Origin: Halomonas halmophila
GTDB lineage: Bacteria > Pseudomonadota > Gammaproteobacteria > Pseudomonadales > Halomonadaceae
Assembly: GCF_006540005.1 (NCBI RefSeq)
Contig: NZ_BJOC01000021.1
Coordinates: 97,505-161,504 of the forward strand
Length of the DNA: 64,000 nucleotides
Direction of reading: 5' to 3'
The translations under genes were made by a program, and so were the position numbers. Below, piece by piece: positions 8,829-23,020 of this stretch (positions are counted from its first letter, which is position 1; each line of letters opens with the position of its first letter). The notes beneath the pieces were generated by a model, which did not search any database, was not told the origin of the DNA, and saw nothing but the letters and a program-made list of their open reading frames with translations.

Positions 8829-9599
8829 ATGAAACGTCAATTGCAGGCGGTATCACTGGCGACTTGTATCGGTTTGGCTCTGAGCACTTCGGGCATGGCG
8901 ATTGCTCAGGATGAAACGCTCAACGTGGCCACCGATCCAAGCTTCGTGCCCTTCGAGATGATGGACCAGGAAACCGGTGAAATGGTCGGTTTCGACATGG
9001 ACATCATTCAGGAAGTCTCCGAACGCGCCGGTTTCGACTACAACCTCAAGACCATGGCCTTCAACGGCATCATCCCCGCCGTGCAAACGGGTAATGTCGA
9101 TATCGCCATCGCCGGCATCACCATCACCGATGAGCGAGCCGAAGTCGTCGACTTCTCCGATCCCTACTACGACAGTGGTCTCAAGCTGCTGGTCAACGCC
9201 GATGATGACAGCATCAAGACCGTCGAGGACCTGGAAGGCAAGTCCGTCGGCACCAAGATCGGCTCCACCAGCTACAACTACCTCCAGGAAAACCTCGGCG
9301 ACAGCGCCGACATCACGCCCTATCCGGGCACCAGCGACATGTACATGGCGCTGCTCGGCGGCAGTGTCGATGCTGTCTTCTATGACGCCCCCAACGTCGG
9401 CTACTTCTCCCAGACCAAGGGGGAAGGCAAGGTCAAGACCGTTGGCCCGCTCTATGAAGGTCAACAATACGGCCTGGCGATTGTCGAGGGCAGCAAATGG
9501 GTCGAGCCCATCAACAAGGCCCTGGCGTCCATGAAGAAGGATGGCACCTACGACGAAATCCACGACAAGTGGTTCGGTTCTTCCTCCAGCGAGGAATGA
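8829..9599 (+). CDS. glnH: Amino-acid ABC transporter periplasmic binding protein (GlnH-like)
   Basis: 256 residues. A Sec signal peptide (KRQLQ, a hydrophobic stretch, cleavage likely after MAIA-Q at about 27) precedes a family-3 solute-binding protein. The mature part closely follows GlnH: TDPSFVPFEM, GFDMDIIQEVSERAG, FNGIIPAVQTGNVDIAIAGI, ITDERAEVVDFSDPYYDSG and IHDKWFG. It captures glutamine or a related polar amino acid for the permease and ATPase encoded just downstream. The ATG at 8829 gives a clean signal peptide; an in-frame ATG at 8817 is possible. A 226-base gap with a hairpin separates it from glnP. Confidence 0.88.
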   Translation: MKRQLQAVSLATCIGLALSTSGMAIAQDETLNVATDPSFVPFEMMDQETGEMVGFDMDIIQEVSERAGFDYNLKTMAFNGIIPAVQTGNVDIAIAGITITDERAEVVDFSDPYYDSGLKLLVNADDDSIKTVEDLEGKSVGTKIGSTSYNYLQENLGDSADITPYPGTSDMYMALLGGSVDAVFYDAPNVGYFSQTKGEGKVKTVGPLYEGQQYGLAIVEGSKWVEPINKALASMKKDGTYDEIHDKWFGSSSSEE

Positions 9600-9618
9600 T
9601 ACAGACGTCATGCAGATC

Positions 9619-9648
9619 ATGGGGTCGGGTCCACGGACCCGGCCCCAT
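9619..9648 (+). terminator. Hairpin between glnH and glnP (attenuator-like)
   Basis: Arms 9619-9632 and 9635-9648 pair over 14 positions with one G-U pair. No T tract follows, so it is not a standard terminator. Hairpins after a binding-protein gene often stabilise that part of the message or reduce readthrough, giving more binding protein than permease. Confidence 0.5.
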
Positions 9649-9825
9649 TGCGTTGCAGACATTACTCATCAGAGACACCCTGACCCATCCCGTGAGCGAA
9701 GGAAATCGCTCGCTGTCGGCGTTTCAGCGTCGTGCCGGCGGCGATGAAACCCAGTATTCCATCCTCAGCACTCGGCCAGCAGGGTCAGGGTATTTCCGAC
9801 TAGAACGCTGAAAGGGAGACCCACT

Positions 9826-10491
9826 GTGGACTTTCAATTCGACTGGCAGGCCGCTTTCGCCTCCATTCCGCACCTGGCAACGGGTATTCCCTACACCCTG
9901 CTGATTTCCTTCGGTGGCCTGGCCATCGGCTTCATCATCGGCATCATCTTTGGCTTGCTGCGGATCAGCCCAGCCAAGTGGCTACACATCCCGGCCATTA
10001 CCTATATCGAGATCTTTCGCGGTACTCCGGTTCTGGTTCAGGTCCTGTTCATCTTCTACGGCCTGCCGCAGATCCTGGGGGGGCCCATCAATGCCCTGGT
10101 GGCCGGTATTGCCGCCATTGCCGTCAACTCCGGGGCCTATATCTCGGAAATCGTGCGTGGTGGCGTGCAATCCGTGGAGCGCGGTCAGCGCGAGGCAGGG
10201 CTTTCGCTGGGCCTGTCGCGGATTCAGACCTTCCGCTACATCATCTGGCCCCAGGCCTTCCGGCGCATGATTCCGTCGCTCGGCAACCAGGGCATCATCA
10301 GCATCAAGGATACCTCGCTGTTCTCGGTCATCGGCGTCGGCGAACTCGTCCGCCAGGGACAGATCTACATCGCCACCACCTTCACCGCCCTGGAGGTCTA
10401 CCTGATGGTTGCCCTGCTGTACCTGGCGATCACCCTGACCCTATCTTTTGCGCTGCGCATGCTCGAGCGCAAGGGCCTCGTCGGACAATAA
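9826..10491 (+). CDS. glnP: Amino-acid ABC transporter permease (GlnP-like)
   Basis: 221-residue inner-membrane permease of the His/Glu/Gln/Arg family, with about five transmembrane segments. The cytoplasmic EAA loop that contacts the ATPase is REAGLSLGLSRIQTFRYIIWPQAFRRMIPSLGN. Other family segments are YIEIFRGTPVLVQVLFIFYGLP and NSGAYISEIVRGG. GTG start at 9826, preceded by AAAGGGAG. It sits 12 bases before glnQ. Only one permease gene is present, so it probably forms a homodimer as in GlnPQ of E. coli. Confidence 0.92.
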   Translation: MDFQFDWQAAFASIPHLATGIPYTLLISFGGLAIGFIIGIIFGLLRISPAKWLHIPAITYIEIFRGTPVLVQVLFIFYGLPQILGGPINALVAGIAAIAVNSGAYISEIVRGGVQSVERGQREAGLSLGLSRIQTFRYIIWPQAFRRMIPSLGNQGIISIKDTSLFSVIGVGELVRQGQIYIATTFTALEVYLMVALLYLAITLTLSFALRMLERKGLVGQ

Positions 10492-10503
10492 GGAAGGCAC
10501 CTC

Positions 10504-11277
10504 ATGAACCAGCAGAAGTCCAAGGCAGGCGCCGAGCCCATCGTGCGCATGAACAAGCTCAACAAGCATTTCGGCGACTTTCACGTGCTCCAGGATATCG
10601 ACCTTAGGGTCGCCACCGGCGAGGTCGTCGTGGTCATCGGCGCCAGTGGTTCCGGCAAATCGACACTGATCCGCTGCGTCAACGGCCTGGAAGAATTCCA
10701 GCAGGGCGAACTGGATGTCGACGACAGCCCCTTGCTGCCCTACGGCAAGGCCACTCAGGCCCTGCAGAAGATCCGCACCGAAGTTGGCATGGTCTTCCAG
10801 CAATTCAACCTCTTTCCGCACCTCAGCGTGCTCGACAACGTGATTCTGGCGCCCATGAAGGTGCGTGGTCAGGACCGCGAAACGGCGGTGGCGACCGGTG
10901 AACGCCTGCTCGAACGCGTGGGTATCAGCGACCAGATCCACAAATACCCCACCCAGCTCTCCGGCGGTCAACAACAGCGTGTTGCCCTGGCCCGCGCCCT
11001 GGCCATGGAACCGCGCCTGATGCTCTTCGATGAGCCCACCTCGGCGCTGGATCCCGAGATGATCGGTGAAGTCCTGGATGCCATGCGCGAGCTGGCCAAC
11101 GACGGCATGACCATGATGATCGTTACCCACGAAATGGGCTTTGCCCGCGAGGTCGCCGACCGCGTGATCTTCATCGACAAGGGCCGCATCGTCGAGGAAG
11201 GCCCGCCCGAGACGATCTTCGATCAGCCTGTCGAGGCTGCCACCCAGAGTTTCCTTTCGAGGGTGCTCAAGCACTGA
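10504..11277 (+). CDS. glnQ: Amino-acid ABC transporter ATP-binding protein (GlnQ-like)
   Basis: 257-residue ABC ATPase that powers the GlnHP importer. Walker A is GASGSGKST, the Q-loop is [16 protein letters not shown], the signature is LSGGQQQR, Walker B is [14 protein letters not shown], and the switch histidine is in [15 protein letters not shown]. It carries an N-terminal extension of about 14 polar residues before the conserved [16 protein letters not shown]. Last gene of the glnHPQ unit; a good terminator follows 70 bases later. Confidence 0.93.
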   Translation: MNQQKSKAGAEPIVRMNKLNKHFGDFHVLQDIDLRVATGEVVVVIGASGSGKSTLIRCVNGLEEFQQGELDVDDSPLLPYGKATQALQKIRTEVGMVFQQFNLFPHLSVLDNVILAPMKVRGQDRETAVATGERLLERVGISDQIHKYPTQLSGGQQQRVALARALAMEPRLMLFDEPTSALDPEMIGEVLDAMRELANDGMTMMIVTHEMGFAREVADRVIFIDKGRIVEEGPPETIFDQPVEAATQSFLSRVLKH

Positions 11278-11347
11278 CCGTCGCGCACGTGCGGGAGGCA
11301 TTTACCGCCTTCCAGGATCTCATCGAGTGCCAATCAGGCACTTCCAC

Positions 11348-11379
11348 AAGGCTCTGTCGTTATCGACAGGGCCTTTTTT
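11348..11379 (+). terminator. Rho-independent terminator after glnQ
   Basis: AAGGCTCTGTCG, loop TTAT, CGACAGGGCCTT (12 pairs, one G-U), running into a run of six Ts. It isolates the gln operon from the DnaA-box region downstream. Confidence 0.88.
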
Positions 11380-11384
11380 CTGCC

Positions 11385-11785
11385 TGTGGATAACCAACCG
11401 GACGATGACCCCGAAATTCGCTTGCAGGCACTGCCACGCCGGTAATGCTGAACAAGAAGGCAGGTTGTTCACAGCCGCGGTGACAACTCGGGTAGAGACC
11501 GGTGGAAAAGGGCTGATTTTTCCGGCTTGTGGGCAAGTCGAGGTTTCATCCACAGCCCTCCAACAGCTCGTGCGCAGCTCGCCCGGAAGCTTTGCGTATA
11601 TCAGTCAACACTGCATGCTGTTGATGTAAAAGGCTTATGACCGATTATCAACAGAAAAGCTCCACACCAGTAATAACAACAACAACAGAACTTCTTATCT
11701 ATATATTATTTATATTGTTGTCTAAGGGTGTGTGAAAGGGCGCGGACCAAAATCTAGGTGTGGAAAACCCTGACGATTACCCACA
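11385..11785. other. oriC: Candidate chromosomal replication origin (oriC) upstream of mnmG
   Basis: The gene-free region between the glnQ terminator and mnmG. DnaA boxes: a perfect TGTGGATAA at 11385-11393, and one-mismatch sites at 11465-11473, 11546-11554, 11645-11653, 11759-11767 and 11777-11785, plus a two-mismatch site at 11528-11536. An AT-rich stretch at about 11691-11722, with TTATCT and TTATTTAT, could be the unwinding element; (AAC) repeats precede it at about 11675-11688. The position beside mnmG-rsmG-parAB-atp matches the E. coli-type origin. Not proven: dnaA and dnaN are not in the window, and a second candidate beside dnaA could exist elsewhere. Confidence 0.6.
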
Positions 11786-11859
11786 GGAGGTTTATACTGG
11801 CTGGCTGATTTCATCCCCGATTCGCAATATCGGCGCCGATGCGCCGAACGAGGTGAACC

Positions 11860-13755
11860 TTGGATTACCCCGACCGTTTCGACGTCATCGTCATCGGTGG
11901 TGGCCATGCGGGCACCGAAGCCGCTCTGGCCTCGGCTCGCACGGGCTGCCGTACGCTGCTACTGACCCACAACATCGAGACCCTCGGTCAGATGTCGTGC
12001 AATCCCGCCATCGGCGGGATCGGCAAGAGTCATCTGGTCAAGGAGATCGATGCCCTGGGCGGTGCCATGGGCCTGGCCACCGACATGGCCGGCATCCAGT
12101 TTCGCGTGCTCAATGCCCGCAAGGGCCCCGCCGTGCGGGCGACCCGTGCCCAGGCGGACCGCGTGCTGTACAAGGCCGCCATCCGCGGCATGCTGGAAAA
12201 CCAGCCCAATCTGACAATCTTTCAGCAGGCTGCCGGCGACCTGATCGTCGACGGCAACCAGGTACGCGGCGTCACCACCGAAACCGGAATCCGCTTCCAC
12301 AGCGAAAGCGTGGTCTTGTGTACCGGCACCTTCCTCGGCGGAGTTATCCACATCGGGATGGACAACAGCCGCGGCGGTCGAGCCGGCGATCCGCCCTCCA
12401 ATGGGCTGGCAGAGCGTCTGCGGGCCCAGCCGTTCAGCGTCGATCGACTCAAGACCGGGACGCCCCCGCGGCTGGATGCCAAGAGCGTCGATTTCTCGCA
12501 GCTCGATGCCCAACCGGGTGATGACCCGACCCCGGTCATGTCCTACATGGGCGGTCGGGATCTGCATCCGCGTCAGGTGAGCTGCCACATCGCGCACACC
12601 AACGAGCGCACCCACGAGATCATTCACGCCAACCTGGATCGGTCGCCGATGTTTTCCGGCACCATCGACAGCGTGGGACCGCGCTATTGCCCGTCCATCG
12701 AGGACAAGGTGCATCGCTTCGCGGACAAGAACAGCCATCAGATCTTCGTCGAGCCGGAGGGCCTGGAGACCCATGAGCTGTATCCCAACGGCATCTCCAC
12801 GTCGCTTCCCTTCGATGTGCAGCTGCAGGTCGTGCGCTCCATCCGCGGCATGGAAAATGCCCATATCACGCGGCCCGGCTATGCCATCGAGTATGATTTC
12901 TTCGATCCGCGGGACCTGAAGCACTCGCTGGAAACCCGGCATATCGACAACCTGTACTTCGCCGGTCAGATCAATGGCACCACCGGGTACGAGGAAGCCG
13001 GCGCCCAGGGGCTGCTGGCCGGTCTCAATGCCGCCCGTCGCGCCAGGGGCCTGGAGGCCTGGTGGCCGCGTCGCGACGAAGCCTATCTGGGCGTCCTGGT
13101 GGATGACCTGATCACCCTGGGCACCCGCGAGCCCTATCGCATGTTCACGTCTCGCGCCGAGTACCGCCTGCTGCTGCGCGAAGACAACGCCGACATGCGC
13201 CTCACCGAGGCCGGTCGCGAGCTGGGCCTGATTGATGATCAGCGCTGGCAGACCTTCAGCACCAAGCGTGAAGCCGTCGAGCAGGAAACCGCGCGGCTCA
13301 AGTCCCGCTGGATACAACCCGGTGGCGAGGCGGCGGCCAGGGTCGATGAGCTCACCGGGCAGCCGCTCAAGCGGGAATACAACCTGCTCGAGTTGCTGCG
13401 CCGCCCCGAGCTGGGCTATCGCGATGTCGCCGGACTGGCGGGCGAACCAGTCGAGGATGAGCGCGTCGCCGAACAGGTGCAGATCCAGGCCAAGTACCAG
13501 GGGTATATCGATCGTCAGCAGGCCGACATCGACAAGCTCAAGCGTCATGAAGCCACGCCGCTGCCCGCCGATCTCGATTACCAACAGGTGGAAGGGCTCT
13601 CCAACGAGATCCGTCAGAAGCTCATCGAGAGCCGGCCCGAGACACTGGCGCAGGCCTCGCGTATCTCCGGTGTCACGCCGGCGGCGGTGTCGATCCTGCT
13701 CATCCATCTCAAGAAGCGCCGCCTGCTCGATGAAAGCCGGGTAGCCAACGCATGA
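11860..13755 (+). CDS. mnmG: tRNA uridine-5-carboxymethylaminomethyl modification enzyme MnmG (GidA)
   Basis: 631 residues, the full family length. With MnmE it installs cmnm5 at U34 of tRNAs reading NNA/NNG codons, using FAD, NADH and methylene-tetrahydrofolate. The FAD Rossmann motif [19 protein letters not shown] is at the N-terminus, followed by the family segments [31 protein letters not shown] and [14 protein letters not shown]. The start is TTG at 11860 (reads MDYPDRFDV as in homologs), with GAGGTG upstream. The stop overlaps the rsmG start (ATGA). Confidence 0.97.
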   Translation: MDYPDRFDVIVIGGGHAGTEAALASARTGCRTLLLTHNIETLGQMSCNPAIGGIGKSHLVKEIDALGGAMGLATDMAGIQFRVLNARKGPAVRATRAQADRVLYKAAIRGMLENQPNLTIFQQAAGDLIVDGNQVRGVTTETGIRFHSESVVLCTGTFLGGVIHIGMDNSRGGRAGDPPSNGLAERLRAQPFSVDRLKTGTPPRLDAKSVDFSQLDAQPGDDPTPVMSYMGGRDLHPRQVSCHIAHTNERTHEIIHANLDRSPMFSGTIDSVGPRYCPSIEDKVHRFADKNSHQIFVEPEGLETHELYPNGISTSLPFDVQLQVVRSIRGMENAHITRPGYAIEYDFFDPRDLKHSLETRHIDNLYFAGQINGTTGYEEAGAQGLLAGLNAARRARGLEAWWPRRDEAYLGVLVDDLITLGTREPYRMFTSRAEYRLLLREDNADMRLTEAGRELGLIDDQRWQTFSTKREAVEQETARLKSRWIQPGGEAAARVDELTGQPLKREYNLLELLRRPELGYRDVAGLAGEPVEDERVAEQVQIQAKYQGYIDRQQADIDKLKRHEATPLPADLDYQQVEGLSNEIRQKLIESRPETLAQASRISGVTPAAVSILLIHLKKRRLLDESRVANA

Positions 13756-14414
13756 CCCAGGATGATCAGCGCTTGCGCGAACGCCTGGAACAGGGCCTCG
13801 ACGAACTGGGTCTCGAGACCCGGCCGGGCACCGGGGACGCATTGATGTCGCTGTTGGCGCTGTTGCACAAGTGGAACCGTGCCTATAACCTCACCGCGAT
13901 ACGGGCGCCGGAAGACATGGTCTCGCGTCACCTGCTGGACAGCGCCGTCGTGGCGCCCCATGTCACCGGGTCTTCGCTGCTCGATGTGGGGGCCGGTCCC
14001 GGCTTGCCGGGACTGGTACTGGCGATTCTCGCTCCGGAGCGTCAGGTGACCCTGCTCGACAGCAACGGCAAGAAGGTACGTTTTCAACGCCAGGCGGTGA
14101 TGGAGCTGGGCCTGACCAATGTCACTCCGGTCCAGGCGCGGGTCGAAACCTTCGCGGGACCGGACGCAGGTTATGACGAGGTCATCTCGCGGGCCTTCGC
14201 CAGCCTGGGGGATTTCGTCTCGCTGAGTGCCCGCCTGGTGGCGGATGGAGGACGGTGGCTGGCCATGAAGGGCCCCACCGTGGAGGATGAGTTGAGCGGA
14301 TTGCCCGAGGATGTTGCCCCGGTCGCCAGTCATGAACTGCGGGTACCCTTCGAGCCCGGCCAGCGTCGGCTCGTGATACTCGAACGCACCGCTTCCACCC
14401 AGGGTCGCCACTGA
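13752..14414 (+). CDS. rsmG: 16S rRNA (guanine-527-N7)-methyltransferase RsmG (GidB)
   Basis: 220-residue SAM-dependent methyltransferase that makes m7G527 in 16S rRNA. The SAM-binding motif is [17 protein letters not shown]. The family N-terminal signature [26 protein letters not shown] is intact, and [12 protein letters not shown] follows. ATGA overlap with mnmG indicates translational coupling. It is followed after 29 bases by parA. Confidence 0.96.
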   Translation: MTQDDQRLRERLEQGLDELGLETRPGTGDALMSLLALLHKWNRAYNLTAIRAPEDMVSRHLLDSAVVAPHVTGSSLLDVGAGPGLPGLVLAILAPERQVTLLDSNGKKVRFQRQAVMELGLTNVTPVQARVETFAGPDAGYDEVISRAFASLGDFVSLSARLVADGGRWLAMKGPTVEDELSGLPEDVAPVASHELRVPFEPGQRRLVILERTASTQGRH

Positions 14415-14443
14415 GGCGTCCGTCACACGCAAGGAATGTCGCC

Positions 14444-15214
14444 GTGACCAAGATCATCGCCTTGACCAACCAGAAGGGCGGCGTGGGCAAGACCACATCC
14501 GCCGTCAACCTTGCCGCCAGCCTGGCGGCTCTGGACCGCCGGGTGCTGCTGGTCGACCTGGACCCTCAGGGCCATGCCACCATGGGCAGTGGGGTCGACA
14601 AGCACGAGCTGGATGGCAGTGTCCTCGACGTCATCCTCGGTGATCGCAAGTCCAGCGAGGTCATCCTCGACTGTCCCGAGGCCGGTTATGCCCTGCTGCC
14701 GGGCAATGGTGACCTGACCGCCGCCGAAGTCGAGCTTCTGGAGCGCCAGGATGGCCGTGAGCGCTGTTTGATCGACGCCCTGCGCGAGGTCGCCGCAGAG
14801 TACGACGTGGTGCTGATCGACTGCCCGCCGTCCTTGAACATGCTGACCGTCAATGGCCTGACGGCTGCCGATGGCGTGCTGATCCCGCTGCAGTGCGAGT
14901 TCTACGCTCTCGAAGGGCTGTCGGCGCTGCTCGACACCATCGAACAGATCAAGGACAGCGTGAATCCCCAGCTCGAGATCTTCGGGATCCTGCGCACCAT
15001 GTACGACAACCGCAACAGCCTGACACGCGATGTCAGCAAGCAGCTGCGCGATTATTTCGGGGATGCCTTGCTCAAGGCCACCATCCCGCGCAACGTGCGA
15101 GTCGCCGAGGCACCGAGTCACGGCCTGCCGGTGACCAAGTACGCCCGTTTCTCGCGGGGTAGCCAGGCTCACCGGGTACTGGCCAAGGAATTGATCCGTC
15201 GTCTGTCGTTGTAA
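14444..15214 (+). CDS. parA: Chromosome partitioning ATPase ParA (Soj)
   Basis: 256-residue deviant-Walker-A ATPase. The motif TNQKGGVGKTTSAVNLAASLA carries the signature lysine. DLDPQGHATMGSG is the A' box and VVLIDCPPSLNMLTVNGL is Walker B. It works with ParB and parS to segregate the origin region. GTG start at 14444 (VTKIIALTNQKGG). No complete parS site was recognised by eye in the window, so the centromere sites probably lie outside it or diverge. Confidence 0.96.
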   Translation: MTKIIALTNQKGGVGKTTSAVNLAASLAALDRRVLLVDLDPQGHATMGSGVDKHELDGSVLDVILGDRKSSEVILDCPEAGYALLPGNGDLTAAEVELLERQDGRERCLIDALREVAAEYDVVLIDCPPSLNMLTVNGLTAADGVLIPLQCEFYALEGLSALLDTIEQIKDSVNPQLEIFGILRTMYDNRNSLTRDVSKQLRDYFGDALLKATIPRNVRVAEAPSHGLPVTKYARFSRGSQAHRVLAKELIRRLSL

Positions 15215-15260
15215 TCGTATAGACCCTGGAACCGTATATACCCCGAAAGAGGGAAACGCG

Positions 15261-16187
15261 ATGACGCGCAAACAACGCGCCCTGGGACGTGGCCTGGATG
15301 CCCTGATCGGCGCCAATGCCAAGCGCCGTGACAGTCTGGACTTGCCGGAAGTGGATGCCACCCTGGCGGGGGACGAACAGGACGACCAGCCTCAACGGCT
15401 CCCCGAGACCGAGGAACGCCTGGAACGCCTGCCGCTCGGCCAACTGAGCCGCGGGCGCTATCAGCCGCGGCGTGACATTCAGTCCGAAGCGCTGGAGGAA
15501 CTGGCCGACTCGATCCGTGCCCAGGGCGTCATGCAGCCCATCGTGGTGCGGCCGCTGGATGACGAGCGCTATGAGATCGTGGCCGGCGAGCGGCGTTGGC
15601 GCGCCGCACAGCTGGCCGAGCTCGACGTCATCCCGGCGGTGATCCGCGAGGTCAGCGATGAAGGGGCGCTGGCGCTGGCGCTGATCGAGAACATTCAGCG
15701 CGAGAGCCTCAATCCGGTCGAGGAAGCCATGGCCATGAAGCGCCTGCTCGACGAGTTCGAGCTGACGCAGCAGCAGGCGGCGGATGCCGTCGGTCGCTCG
15801 CGCGCCCAGGTCGCCAACCTGCTACGGCTGTTGTCGCTGGACCCGGAAGTGCAGACGCTGCTCGAACGCGGTGACCTGGACATGGGCCACGCCCGGGCGC
15901 TGCTGTCGCTCTCGGGCGCCAAACAGCGCAAGGCCGCTCACGAAGTGGTCAACAAGGATCTGACGGTGCGTGCCACCGAAGCCCTGGTCAAGCAGCTTAA
16001 TGCCGGCGGGTCCAAAAAGCAGACCAAGCCGGAGCAGAGCCCCGATGTGGCCAGGCTGGAATCGCGCCTCGGTGATCTTCTCGGCGCCCCCGTCAAGATC
16101 CAGCACGGCCAGAGCGGCAAGGGGCGCGTGACCATCCGCTATGCCAGCCTGGAAGAGCTCGACGGCATACTGGAGCACATTCGCTGA
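15261..16187 (+). CDS. parB: Chromosome partitioning protein ParB (Spo0J)
   Basis: 308-residue CTP-dependent DNA clamp. It opens with the typical RKQRALGRGLDALIGA, then the ParB/Srx CTPase fold (LSRGRYQPRRDIQSEALEELADSI, then the GERRWRA motif), then a helix-turn-helix (ELTQQQAADAVGRSRAQVANLLRLL), and a C-terminal dimerisation region ending in LEELDGILEHI. It lies 46 bases after parA. The parAB pair beside the candidate origin is the usual arrangement for primary chromosomes. Confidence 0.96.
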   Translation: MTRKQRALGRGLDALIGANAKRRDSLDLPEVDATLAGDEQDDQPQRLPETEERLERLPLGQLSRGRYQPRRDIQSEALEELADSIRAQGVMQPIVVRPLDDERYEIVAGERRWRAAQLAELDVIPAVIREVSDEGALALALIENIQRESLNPVEEAMAMKRLLDEFELTQQQAADAVGRSRAQVANLLRLLSLDPEVQTLLERGDLDMGHARALLSLSGAKQRKAAHEVVNKDLTVRATEALVKQLNAGGSKKQTKPEQSPDVARLESRLGDLLGAPVKIQHGQSGKGRVTIRYASLEELDGILEHIR

Positions 16188-16258
16188 GGCGGGGATTCAT
16201 TTAGCGGGCTAAAGAAGTTCGCGTCTTTTCATCGCCTTTTAGTCTTAACCTGGCGTGA

Positions 16259-17966
<1,708 letters not shown>

Positions 17967-18030
17967 TCATCGACGGTCGCAACACCCGTCGAGACATTAA
18001 CCCCAAACCTGTGACGCGAGAGGTGCTGGC

Positions 18031-18501
18031 GTGAACCTGAACCTAACCCTGATCGGCCAGGCTATCGCCTTTGCGTTCTTCGTCTGGTTCTGCATGCGGT
18101 TTGTATGGCCCCCGGTCATGCAGGCCCTGCAGGAGCGCCAGAAGAAGATCGCCGATGGCCTGGACGCTGCCAGCCGTGCATCACGTGACCTCGAAAAGGC
18201 CGAAGAGCAGGCCGAAGAGACACTGCGTGAAAGCAAGGAGCAGGCAGCCGAAATCCTGGAGCAAGCCCACAAGCGGTCCAATCAGATGATCGACGAGGCA
18301 CGTGAGCAGGCCCGCCAGGAAGGCGAGCGCATGATCGCGGGTGCCAAGTCCGAGATCGAGCAGGAAGTCAACCGCGCGAAGGAAGAACTGCGAGGCGAAG
18401 TCTCGCGTCTTTCCGTAATGGGCGCCGAGCGCATCCTGGAAGCCTCCATTGACGAGAAGCAACACGCTAAGCTCGTCGAAAAACTCGCTGACGAGCTTTA
18501 A
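18031..18501 (+). CDS. atpF: F1Fo ATP synthase subunit b
   Basis: 156-residue stator subunit: one N-terminal membrane helix ([24 protein letters not shown]) and a long charged coiled coil rich in E, K, R and A. GTG start at 18031, matching the [10 protein letters not shown] start of homologs. A homodimer of b links subunit a to delta and F1. It lies 11 bases before atpH. Confidence 0.96.
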   Translation: MNLNLTLIGQAIAFAFFVWFCMRFVWPPVMQALQERQKKIADGLDAASRASRDLEKAEEQAEETLRESKEQAAEILEQAHKRSNQMIDEAREQARQEGERMIAGAKSEIEQEVNRAKEELRGEVSRLSVMGAERILEASIDEKQHAKLVEKLADEL

Positions 18502-18512
18502 GGAGGTCTTCC

Positions 18513-19052
18513 ATGGCGCAACTGTCTACTGTCGCTCGCCCCTATGCCAAGGCAGCTTTCGAGTTCGCTGACCAGCATCAGGCACTCGATGCCTGGGCCG
18601 GCATGCTCGACAGCGTGGCCCAGGTTGTCGGCAACGACGACCTGCGCCAGCAGGTGCTCGGCAATCCGCGACTGACCAGCACGCAGAAAGTCGAGCTGGT
18701 CGTCGAGCTCTGCGGCGATGCCGTGAACGACGAACTGCGCAACTTCCTTTTCCAGGTTGGCCACAAGGGTCGCCTGGCGGCTCTGCCGGCCATCGCCGAG
18801 CAGTTCGCGCTGCTCAAGGCTCAGCAGGAGAAGCGCATGGACGTGGAAATCGTCTCTGCCTTCCCGCTGGACGACGCGCAGCAACAAACGCTCGCGAGTG
18901 CGCTGGCCAAGCGTCTGAACCGCGAAATCTCCATTACCACTCAGGTGGACAGCAGCCTCATGGGCGGCGTGGTCCTGCGTGCCGGCGATACCGTCATCGA
19001 CGGATCGGTGCGTGGTCGACTGAATCGCCTCCACGAGGCCCTTTCCGCCTGA
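18513..19052 (+). CDS. atpH: F1Fo ATP synthase subunit delta
   Basis: 179-residue stator subunit that connects the b dimer to the top of F1. Family marks: [15 protein letters not shown] at the N-terminus, and the C-terminal signature [33 protein letters not shown]. Ribosome site AAGGAGG eight bases before the ATG. Confidence 0.96.
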   Translation: MAQLSTVARPYAKAAFEFADQHQALDAWAGMLDSVAQVVGNDDLRQQVLGNPRLTSTQKVELVVELCGDAVNDELRNFLFQVGHKGRLAALPAIAEQFALLKAQQEKRMDVEIVSAFPLDDAQQQTLASALAKRLNREISITTQVDSSLMGGVVLRAGDTVIDGSVRGRLNRLHEALSA

Positions 19053-19068
19053 GTCTGAGGGACATGGC

Positions 19069-20613
19069 ATGCAGCAACTGAATCCTTCCGAGATCAGCGA
19101 CATCATCAAGCAGCGTATCGAAAAGCTGGATGTCGCATCCGAAGCCCGAAACCAGGGCACCATCGTCAGCGTGTCTGACGGTATCGTGCAGATCCACGGT
19201 CTTGCCGATGCAATGTTCGGCGAGATGATCGAGTTCCCCGGCGGCATCTTCGGCATGACGCTCAACCTCGAGCGCGACAACGTCGGCGCCGTGGTGCTGG
19301 GCGACTACCTGCAGCTGGAAGAGGGCATGACCGCTCAGTGCACCGGTCGTATCCTCGAAGTTCCGGTGGGTCCGGAACTGTGCGGCCGCGTGGTCGATGC
19401 CCTGGGCAATCCGATCGACGGCAAGGGCGATCTGGGCACCGACAAGACTGACGCGGTCGAGAAGGTCGCGCCGGGCGTCATCACCCGTCAATCCGTCGAC
19501 CAGCCGATCCAGACCGGCTTCAAGTCGATCGACGCCATGGTGCCGATCGGTCGCGGTCAGCGTGAGCTGATCATCGGCGACCGCCAGATCGGCAAGACGG
19601 CGATTGCCATCGACGCCATCATCAACCAGAAAGACACCGGCGTGACCAGTGTCTATGTGGCGATCGGCCAGAAGCAGTCGACCATCGCCAACGTGGTGCG
19701 CAAGCTCGAAGAGCATGGCGCCATGGAAAACACCATCGTGGTGGCGGCCGGTGCGGCCGATCCCGCGCCGATGCAGTTCCTGGCCGCCTATTCCGGCTGC
19801 ACCATGGGCGAGTACTTCCGCGACCGTGGCGAAGACGCCATGATCGTCTATGACGATCTGTCCAAGCAGGCCGTGGCCTATCGTCAGGTCTCCCTGCTGC
19901 TGCGTCGTCCGCCGGGCCGTGAAGCCTTCCCGGGTGATGTCTTCTACCTCCACTCGCGTCTGCTCGAGCGGGCGGCGCGCGTCAATGAGGACTATGTCGA
20001 GAAGTTCACCGATGGTGAGGTGAAGGGCAAGACCGGCTCACTGACCGCACTGCCGATCATCGAGACCCAGGGTGGCGACGTCTCGGCTTTCGTTCCGACC
20101 AACGTGATCTCGATCACCGATGGTCAGATCTTCCTCGAGACCGACCTGTTCAACTCCGGCGTGCGTCCGGCGATCAACGCGGGCCTGTCGGTATCGCGTG
20201 TGGGCGGCTCGGCCCAGACCAAGATCATCAAGAAGCTTGGTGGCACCGTGCGCCTGGCACTGGCTCAGTATCGTGAGCTGGCGGCCTTCGCCCAGTTTGC
20301 TTCCGACCTCGACGAGTCGACCCGCAAGCAGCTGGAACACGGTCAGCGCGTGATGGAACTGATGAAGCAGAATCAGTACTCGCCGATGTCCGTGGCGGAA
20401 ATGGCCGTGACCCTGTTTGCCGCCAACGAGGGCTATCTGGAAGATGTCGAGGTCAAGAAGGTGCTGGACTTCGAGCGTTCTCTGCAGGACTTCATGAAGT
20501 CCGAGTTCGCCGAACTCCTCGACACGATCAACCAGAGCGGCGACTTCAGCGACGAGATCAAGAGTGGCTTGAAGGAAGGTCTCGAAAAGTTCAAGGCAAC
20601 TCAGAGCTGGTAA
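19069..20613 (+). CDS. atpA: F1Fo ATP synthase subunit alpha
   Basis: 514-residue non-catalytic nucleotide-binding subunit of the F1 hexamer. Walker A is [11 protein letters not shown] and the Walker B region is [12 protein letters not shown]. The N-terminal helix ([20 protein letters not shown]), which binds delta, and the C-terminal [15 protein letters not shown] signature (here [19 protein letters not shown]) are intact. A 68-base gap with a short GC-rich hairpin (GCCGGCCCGCTTC... around 20617-20643) separates it from atpG. Confidence 0.97.
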   Translation: MQQLNPSEISDIIKQRIEKLDVASEARNQGTIVSVSDGIVQIHGLADAMFGEMIEFPGGIFGMTLNLERDNVGAVVLGDYLQLEEGMTAQCTGRILEVPVGPELCGRVVDALGNPIDGKGDLGTDKTDAVEKVAPGVITRQSVDQPIQTGFKSIDAMVPIGRGQRELIIGDRQIGKTAIAIDAIINQKDTGVTSVYVAIGQKQSTIANVVRKLEEHGAMENTIVVAAGAADPAPMQFLAAYSGCTMGEYFRDRGEDAMIVYDDLSKQAVAYRQVSLLLRRPPGREAFPGDVFYLHSRLLERAARVNEDYVEKFTDGEVKGKTGSLTALPIIETQGGDVSAFVPTNVISITDGQIFLETDLFNSGVRPAINAGLSVSRVGGSAQTKIIKKLGGTVRLALAQYRELAAFAQFASDLDESTRKQLEHGQRVMELMKQNQYSPMSVAEMAVTLFAANEGYLEDVEVKKVLDFERSLQDFMKSEFAELLDTINQSGDFSDEIKSGLKEGLEKFKATQSW

Positions 20614-20681
20614 TTCCGCCGGCCCGCTTCAGGCAAGCGGGCCTTGGAGCATTCTGAGGGCCACGAACGGAGTAGATCGCT

Positions 20682-22996
<2,315 letters not shown>

Positions 22997-23020
22997 TCCC
23001 TCCACCTGGGAGACGTCATC

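Noticed and set aside
11959..13842. 627-residue open frame antisense to mnmG
   Set aside because: Long antisense frames are common at this GC content; the mnmG frame has full homology and motifs.
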